Shown here in pieces: positions 6,877-11,322 of a stretch of 11,322 nt of DNA. The number at the start of each line of letters is the position of its first letter. Positions within the stretch are counted from its first letter, which is position 1. Under the pieces are notes generated by a model. That model was not told the DNA's origin, did not search any database, and saw only the letters and a list, made by a program, of their open reading frames with translations. The DNA is from Candidatus Peregrinibacteria bacterium (GTDB lineage Bacteria > Patescibacteriota > Gracilibacteria > Peribacterales > Peribacteraceae). Made by a program: the position numbers and the translations under genes. The stretch covers positions 1 to 11,322 of the forward strand of contig JABJGX010000015.1 of assembly GCA_018662075.1 (NCBI GenBank), in the 5' to 3' direction.

Positions 6877-6910
6877 TAGAGTTCAGTCAAACATCTCTTG
6901 AACAACAATA
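6865..6910. repeat. 14-bp direct repeat, copies spaced 32 bp
   Basis: CTTGAATAACAATA (6865-6878) and CTTGAACAACAATA (6897-6910) differ at one position. Their starts are 32 bp apart, close to three helical turns, so a protein could bind both on one face. The proximal copy covers the -35 of the lipoprotein promoter. This arrangement fits a regulator-binding site; no regulator gene is in the window. Confidence 0.55.
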
Positions 6911-6937
6911 TTGCCCACTGTATGGGGTGGACGATTG

Positions 6938-6980
6938 TGCATACAAAATGTGTTCAAAACATGTTGAATTAATGTATGCA
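6938..6980. repeat. Nested inverted repeats between the lipoprotein gene and argS
   Basis: The outer arms TGCATACA (6938-6945) and TGTATGCA (6973-6980) are a perfect 8-bp inverted repeat with a 27-bp interior. Inside lie TTCAA (6953-6957) and TTGAA (6964-6968), which flank AACATG. Neither is followed by a T-run, so this is not a typical terminator. It could be an operator shared by the divergent genes or an RNA hairpin. Confidence 0.5.
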
Positions 6981-6990
6981 AGATCAAATA

Positions 6991-7040
6991 TTGTTTACAA
7001 GTGGCAACTCCGTATATAACTGCTACAGTTAGCTCATAAT
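6991..7040 (+). promoter_or_regulatory. Candidate argS promoter(s)
   Basis: The best fit is TTGTTT (6991-6996), an 18-bp spacer and TATAAC (7015-7020), predicting an RNA start near 7027 and a 54-nt leader. A second -10-like CATAAT at 7035-7040 has no good -35 and would give a leader of about 34 nt. The leader lacks a Shine-Dalgarno. No T-box or other known leader structure is recognisable. Confidence 0.4.
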
Positions 7041-7080
7041 TTTGAGTATCAGTTTTGTTCACAAGCTTGATTTTTATACC

Positions 7081-8772
7081 ATGTTTTCCACCCTTTCAGA
7101 CTCGGCACAAAGCGCTCTCGCAGAGACGTTTGGAGTCGTGGACGTGGAGGTGAAATGGGAACGACCACAAGACCCATCTCATGGTGATGCAGCAACTCCT
7201 GTTGCCTTACAGTGTGCAAAAAAAGCCGGAAAGAGTCCTCGCGAGATTGCAGACCGATTGGTCGAAGTATTATCTGCAGAAAGTGATATTGAAAAGGCGG
7301 AAGTTGCTGGTCCTGGTTACGTAAATATTTGGCTGACAACAGATGCCCTTATTCGAACTCTTGGTACTGTCCGTAGTGCATGCACTGCGAAAGTAAAAAG
7401 GGAGAACGAGGCACCGGTCATTATCGAGTACTCACAACCAAACATCGCAAAGCCTCTTGGTGTGCATCACATCTTGTCGACTGTTATCGGCCAGTCCTTG
7501 GCTAATGTTAGCCGACATCTTGGGTATAACACTGTTACTATTAATCACTTAGGTGACTGGGGAACACAGTTTGGAAAGCTAGCGGTGGCACTAGAGAAGT
7601 GGGGAGAGAAACCTGTCGACGTATGCACACTCGATGATCTCCTTGAGCTATATGTTCGCTTTCATAAGGAGGTAGAGAATGATCCTACACTTGAAGATGC
7701 AGGACGCGAGGCATTCAGAAAACTTGAAGAAGGGGATCCAGACCTTCGAAAGTTTTGGCAGAGTGTCGTCGATATAACTATGCAGGAAATGCAGACACTG
7801 TATGACCGCTTGCATATCACGTTTGATTACACGCAAGGAGAAAGCTTTTACGAAGATAAAATGCAACCAGTTATTAATGAAGGAAAAGAGAAAGGAGTGT
7901 TTATAGAAGGAGAGGGCGGTGCCCTTATTGTTGAATTTTCAGAGGAGAGCAATATGCCTCCCGCAATTGTTGTTAAGGCTGACGGAGCCACTATTTACCT
8001 TACTCGGGATCTCGCGACCATCCTCTATCGTGTTTCTACGATCAAACCGCAGGCGATCTCTTATGTTGTAGATGTGGCTCAGTCTTTACATTTTAAGCAA
8101 TTATTTGCCACTGTAGAGAAGCTGGGATGGGACCTTCCAAGGCTTGAGCATGTGGTCTTTGGCCGCATGAGTTTTGCGGACAAGAGTATGAGCACCCGAA
8201 AGGGAAATATTTTAAAACTTCAAGATGTATTAGATGAAGCACATAAAAGAGCGTTGATTGTTATTAATGAGCATGGAGAAAAAATCCAAACGGACGATGT
8301 TGATCAGCTTGCAGAGATAATGGGGCAAGGTGCCGTTGTGTATGGAGTCCTTAGTCAGAACAGAAAGATGGATATGATTTTTGATTGGGACAAGGCTCTT
8401 AGTTTCGACGGAAATAGCGCGCCGTATTTGCAATACACACATGCAAGGGCGAAGTCTATTGTTGAAAAGGCTGGAGGACTTGAGGGGATAGAGAGTATCG
8501 ATTCACTCTCAACAAAAGAGCGCTTGGTCTTAAATACTTTATTACAATTCTCCGGTGTTCTGCACGATATGCAAAGGAGCAGTATGCCGCATATACTAGC
8601 CAATTATTTATACGAGCTCTGTAGGGATTACAACTCATTTTATAATGAAGATCCTATCTTAAAGGCAGATGAACCAGCCAGGTCTTTTCGTGTTCATTTG
8701 ACCAACCTTACTGCTGACGTTTTAAAGACGGGGGCAGACATTCTTACTATTTCTGTTCCTGACCGCATGTAA
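7081..8772 (+). CDS. argS: Arginyl-tRNA synthetase
   Basis: A class I synthetase that charges tRNA(Arg) with arginine in the cytoplasm. It has 563 residues, close to the E. coli length of 577. The N-terminal tRNA D-loop-binding domain (about 1-105) includes PSHGDAATPVAL (32-43) and GPGYVNIWL (77-85). The catalytic core follows with YSQPNIAKPL (117-126), HLGDWGTQFGKL (156-167) and the KMSKS-loop equivalent MSTRKGN (370-376), which is normal for many ArgRS. The HIGH position, usually H(V/I)GH, reads GVHH (127-130), so the first His is replaced. The C-terminal DALR anticodon-binding domain has YLQYTHAR (449-456) and ends in the typical PDRM. The ATG at 7081 is chosen by homology; the frame is open back to a TTG at 7042 with no family support. 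No Shine-Dalgarno is present. The next gene starts 2 bp after the TAA, so the two are very likely co-transcribed. Confidence 0.96.
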   Translation: MFSTLSDSAQSALAETFGVVDVEVKWERPQDPSHGDAATPVALQCAKKAGKSPREIADRLVEVLSAESDIEKAEVAGPGYVNIWLTTDALIRTLGTVRSACTAKVKRENEAPVIIEYSQPNIAKPLGVHHILSTVIGQSLANVSRHLGYNTVTINHLGDWGTQFGKLAVALEKWGEKPVDVCTLDDLLELYVRFHKEVENDPTLEDAGREAFRKLEEGDPDLRKFWQSVVDITMQEMQTLYDRLHITFDYTQGESFYEDKMQPVINEGKEKGVFIEGEGGALIVEFSEESNMPPAIVVKADGATIYLTRDLATILYRVSTIKPQAISYVVDVAQSLHFKQLFATVEKLGWDLPRLEHVVFGRMSFADKSMSTRKGNILKLQDVLDEAHKRALIVINEHGEKIQTDDVDQLAEIMGQGAVVYGVLSQNRKMDMIFDWDKALSFDGNSAPYLQYTHARAKSIVEKAGGLEGIESIDSLSTKERLVLNTLLQFSGVLHDMQRSSMPHILANYLYELCRDYNSFYNEDPILKADEPARSFRVHLTNLTADVLKTGADILTISVPDRM

Positions 8773-8774
8773 TC

Positions 8775-10178
8775 ATGGCTTACTACCGCTCCGCCCGCCG
8801 ATCTAATACTGCACCTCGTCCTATTGTTACATTTTTGCTTATTGCTTCCTTTGGAATTCTCTTTGTTGGATGTGGAGGTAAGGAGCCTGCAGAGATTCCA
8901 CAAGCGGATGAATTTACTTTTACAGCAGACGACCTTGCTCGCATGAAAGATCTTGCAAGTAATGGTACTGGTGCATTTATTCCAAGACTAGAAGTAGATG
9001 GAGAAGACGTTGATACTTCTCAGGAGCCTCCAGTCCTCGATATTGGTACTATGCGCAAATTCAATGCAATTCGTGCAGCGACTGATGACTCTAAAAATAC
9101 ATTTAGAGTGACGAATGCATTTCTTAATGTTCGCGCGGCACCACAGGTGGTTGCAGCTCAGATCGCAACGCTGGACCAGGGTGATAGTGTTGAGGTTGTT
9201 GAATTTGTAAACGCAGGATGGGCAAAGATTCTTATCGGTGAAAAAGAAGGATTCGTTGCTTCTCGGTACATCAGTAAAATTGTATCGGAAGACCAGCTTG
9301 CCATAGAAAAGAAGAAATATGACGGTATGTACTTTGTTGATTTTGCTTTTTTGAATGTTCGTAAAGATCCAGACTCAGCGAGTGAACAGCTTGGAGAGCT
9401 TTCAAGTCAGACGTTTGTCCGACCGCTTTCTGTTGATGATGTATGGGCTCGCATTCCATTTGGAGAAAGTGATGGATATGTTGCTGTGCAGTATTTGACA
9501 CTATTCTTGCCAAAGTTCCTAGTGAGGCAGAATACGTATTCATTGCCCATTGTGCACTACAGACTTGCGAATGAAGGTGTTATGAATGCTATGCCCGGAC
9601 ATATAGATGCCTTGAAGGATGCGGGGTTTACCCTTTGGACTATGAAAGATATGTACGAGTTGCTACTAAAGCAGGAAGAACGTGATGTTCGTATGAATCC
9701 AAACTCTGTAGTCATTGCAGTGTCAGATATTTCGAAAGACAATGTCCGTGAGGTGTCTGATGTTCTTCGTGCAAGTGGAGTGAATGCGACATTATTCTTG
9801 CAGACATCAACACTTGGACCAGATGGAATAGATCAGAAGCAAGTGCTAACACTTCTTGCTAATGGACATGATATTCAAAGTAATGGGCATACAGGGGATG
9901 ATCTAAGGTCTCTTACTAATGCTCAGGTAGAGCTAGAACTAGGGCAGAGCAGAAAAATCTTACAAGAGATGATTAAGAGAGATGTCTTCTCTATCGCGTA
10001 TCCATTGGGAGGTGTTAATGACCGTATTGCAAAAAATGCAGAGCAAATGGGATACCTTCTTGGGCTTTCTACATCACCAGATAAGAAATTTGAACGATCG
10101 CAATTCCTGCATATGCCGAGCTTCGTCATGAAGTCGACAACCTCAAATGAAGATCTCCTCTCCATGGTTAGACAGTAG
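8775..10178 (+). CDS. SH3b lipoprotein with degenerate NodB deacetylase domain
   Basis: A 467-residue envelope protein. A basic N-terminus and a hydrophobic segment (17-32) end in FVGC, with the likely lipidated Cys at 33. Two bacterial SH3 domains follow, at about 108-170 and 185-245, both containing the AFLNVR motif and ending in GFVASRYI or GYVAVQYL; such domains often bind cell-wall peptides. Residues 256-460 resemble NodB/PgaB-type polysaccharide deacetylases: LPIVHYRL, then NPNSVVIAVSDIS at the TFDDG position, NGHTGDDL at the HxxxH position and AYPLGGVND at the third motif. The usual first Asp is Ser317, with Asp318 kept; only His372 of the metal-binding histidine pair remains. A classical zinc deacetylase site is therefore incomplete, and a binding or structural role is more likely. 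It starts 2 bp after argS, probably by translational coupling, with no Shine-Dalgarno. The stop is TAG. Confidence 0.85.
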   Translation: MAYYRSARRSNTAPRPIVTFLLIASFGILFVGCGGKEPAEIPQADEFTFTADDLARMKDLASNGTGAFIPRLEVDGEDVDTSQEPPVLDIGTMRKFNAIRAATDDSKNTFRVTNAFLNVRAAPQVVAAQIATLDQGDSVEVVEFVNAGWAKILIGEKEGFVASRYISKIVSEDQLAIEKKKYDGMYFVDFAFLNVRKDPDSASEQLGELSSQTFVRPLSVDDVWARIPFGESDGYVAVQYLTLFLPKFLVRQNTYSLPIVHYRLANEGVMNAMPGHIDALKDAGFTLWTMKDMYELLLKQEERDVRMNPNSVVIAVSDISKDNVREVSDVLRASGVNATLFLQTSTLGPDGIDQKQVLTLLANGHDIQSNGHTGDDLRSLTNAQVELELGQSRKILQEMIKRDVFSIAYPLGGVNDRIAKNAEQMGYLLGLSTSPDKKFERSQFLHMPSFVMKSTTSNEDLLSMVRQ

Positions 10179-10196
10179 TCATTGGGGCCTTTTCCG

Positions 10197-10475
10197 TTAC
10201 GGTTGCAGATTTTTAATCTGGTCAAATAAAGAGTTTGTTCCTTGCCTTGTTACCTCTGCAGCTTGCTCTGCTGCCTGTTTTGCAATTTTGGCTAGTATCT
10301 CGTCTCCATGCTGGGAGAAGTACCATGCGCCCCAAATAAATGCTAATACAGGGATAATACTTAAGAGCCCTTTGAAGAAACTTCCCCATGTACGCATACG
10401 GTCTCGCTTGTCCATACGTTCGAGGTGCCAGATAATTGTTTCGAGCTGGCCTTTATCGCTTGGCTTTTTAGACAT
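10197..10475 (-). CDS. Small single-span membrane protein
   Basis: A 92-residue protein with no named family that I can assign. Residues 1-32 are charged, with a basic stretch (RMDKRDRMR) before one transmembrane segment at about 34-53 (LLSIIPVLAFIWGAWYF). The positive-inside rule suggests a cytoplasmic N-terminus. Residues 56-90 form a probable amphipathic helix (HGDEILAKIAKQAAEQAAEV). It starts 9 bp after the stop of the FemAB-family gene on the same strand, so the two are almost certainly one transcription unit and may act together at the membrane. No Shine-Dalgarno is seen. It converges with the SH3b lipoprotein gene, leaving 18 bp between the two stops. It is probably real, given its start position, membrane pattern and tight linkage. 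Confidence 0.75.
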   Translation of the reverse strand: MSKKPSDKGQLETIIWHLERMDKRDRMRTWGSFFKGLLSIIPVLAFIWGAWYFSQHGDEILAKIAKQAAEQAAEVTRQGTNSLFDQIKNLQP

Positions 10476-10484
10476 AATCAGGAG

Positions 10485-11322
10485 TTAGAAACCGCGACGC
10501 CACTTGCGGAGTGTTTCGAAGGCGCGCGTTAAATGGTACCGTGAATTTACGGGAACGTCCATTGCATGGGAAACTTCTAGGACTCTTCCGCCAAAGCCTG
10601 TTTTAAATGTTCGTACTCCTGCAAAGGGGTGGTTCTTTACACCCTCGGGTGAGATACCCCAGAAGTTATAGACGCGGTCGCCCCTTTTAATTGCATCGGT
10701 AATGGCTGTCCATTGAAGGAGGTAACTTGCGGGGACCTTTGAATGCTTATGGGTACTTGCACCATGATGGTAGCTTGTTTCCCCAAATGCATGCATGTGA
10801 ATAGAGCAGGCAATAAGTTCTCCTTGGTACATTGCGCGATACATTGTGCACTCATTACGTTGCGTGAAGTGACGTACCTGTGCCTCAAAAAATGCATTTG
10901 TATATGGTGTGAAGGCATGTCGTTTTCGTGTAACTTCATGGAGCTCTATAAAGCCTGGTAGGTCTTTTACAGGATCTGTGGATCGTACAATAGTGACGCC
11001 GTCTTTTGTTGCTCGACGCACAAGATTGCGTGATGTCTTTCTCATCTCCATCATAACTTCTTCTTCGGCTCGCATAGGCCCCTCTTTATTTTCAGCCCAA
11101 GGGTCATTTTCCATTAGAGGAATGTACCAAAGGTGTTCGGCAAGTAGGTGCATTGGGGATGGCTTTGATCCTTCTATTTCTTCTTTTTCTAGCCAAAAAG
11201 GACTGAGGCGTACAAAGCTGCAGTTTTGCTTTTTTGCTTCTTCTTTCAAAGCTGCAATTAGTAACGGCAGTGCTTCTTTTCTGTGCTTTGGGTCTAAAAC
11301 TGGTCCGTATGGAATAGATAAA
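10485..11322 (-). CDS. FemAB-family aminoacyltransferase, partial
   Basis: The 3' part of a gene that runs off the right edge; 278 codons are visible. FemAB/FemX/MurM proteins use aminoacyl-tRNA to add amino acids to the peptide of the peptidoglycan precursor, at the inner face of the membrane, with a double GNAT fold. The frame is open to the edge and reads IPYGPVLDPK at the start of the visible part, a pattern typical of the first GNAT domain. Later motifs are RNLVRRATKDGV, FIELHEVTRKRHAF, the second-domain core YHHGASTHKHSKVPASYLLQW, and YNFWGISP. KTGFGGRVLE near the C-terminus also fits. A TTG at 11249 could be taken as a start but is internal by homology. The transferred amino acid cannot be read from the sequence. 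The stop TAA lies 9 bp before the small membrane protein gene. Confidence 0.9.
   Translation of the reverse strand, partial: LSIPYGPVLDPKHRKEALPLLIAALKEEAKKQNCSFVRLSPFWLEKEEIEGSKPSPMHLLAEHLWYIPLMENDPWAENKEGPMRAEEEVMMEMRKTSRNLVRRATKDGVTIVRSTDPVKDLPGFIELHEVTRKRHAFTPYTNAFFEAQVRHFTQRNECTMYRAMYQGELIACSIHMHAFGETSYHHGASTHKHSKVPASYLLQWTAITDAIKRGDRVYNFWGISPEGVKNHPFAGVRTFKTGFGGRVLEVSHAMDVPVNSRYHLTRAFETLRKWRRGF

Noticed and set aside
7042..7080. TTG at 7042 as the argS start
   Set aside because: The added residues have no ArgRS character, and an ATG at the expected family position follows.
6845..7080. T-box or other riboswitch upstream of argS
   Set aside because: No T-box sequence, anti-terminator pair or T-run is present; only a short leader and simple repeats are seen.
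10194..10220. CCGTTACGG and CAGATTTTTAATCTG as a bidirectional terminator between convergent genes
   Set aside because: Neither stem is followed by a T-run on either strand, and both lie in the last codons of the small membrane protein gene.
11247..11249. TTG at 11249 as the start of the FemAB-family gene
   Set aside because: The frame is open to the window edge and the upstream residues (IPYGPVLDPK) match the family, so the codon is internal.
76..11322. UGA-to-glycine recoding
   Set aside because: All genes have full family length under the standard code with glycine encoded by GGN, and no in-frame TGA is needed anywhere.

Overview
The window reads as a chromosomal segment of an uncultured bacterium of the Candidate Phyla Radiation (Patescibacteria). 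The evidence is the compact layout, the short versions of housekeeping proteins, a VirB4/TraC-type ATPase of the kind common in that group, an arginyl-tRNA synthetase with an unusual HIGH region, and a FemAB-type transferase followed by a small one-helix membrane protein. This placement is an inference from protein style, and no rRNA is present to test it. The DNA is moderately AT-rich and the standard bacterial code fits: UGA is never needed as a sense codon, and no gene uses it as a stop either.

Layout, left to right. (1) Positions 76-1350 (-): secreted protein with aspartate-rich calcium-binding repeats and three S-layer homology domains. (2) 1386-2240 (-): fmt, upstream of it on the same strand. 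(3) 2273-2605 (+) rbfA and 2697-3662 (+) a DHH/DHHA1 phosphoesterase of the NrnA type, a gene order seen in many bacteria. rbfA and fmt diverge from a 32-bp spacer. (4) 3649-5937 (-): VirB4-like ATPase with an acidic tail, overlapping the phosphoesterase end by 14 bp. (5) 6011-6841 (-): unrecognised coiled-coil lipoprotein. (6) 6845-7080: the largest gene-free stretch (236 bp), holding divergent promoters, a 14-bp direct repeat and an 8-bp inverted repeat. (7) 7081-8772 (+) argS, followed after 2 bp by 8775-10178 (+), a lipoprotein with two SH3b domains and a degraded NodB-type deacetylase domain. (8) 10197-10475 (-) a small membrane protein, and 10485 to the window end (-) a partial FemAB-family gene.

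Two themes run through the window. One is translation and RNA turnover (fmt, rbfA, nrnA, argS). The other is the cell envelope (SLH protein, two lipoproteins, VirB4 ATPase, FemAB, small membrane protein). None of the nine visible starts has a convincing Shine-Dalgarno sequence. Two of the best promoters (TTGTTA-N17-TAAAAT and TTGTTA-N17-TATAAT) lie so close to their start codons that the mRNAs are predicted to be leaderless or nearly so. The most interesting points are the lipoprotein/VirB4 pair with look-alike promoters, the repeats in 6845-7080, the deacetylase-like protein lacking expected catalytic residues, and a 9-bp coding-like tandem repeat that continues in frame past the stop of the SLH gene. 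I see no tRNA, rRNA, CRISPR array, insertion sequence or attachment site.
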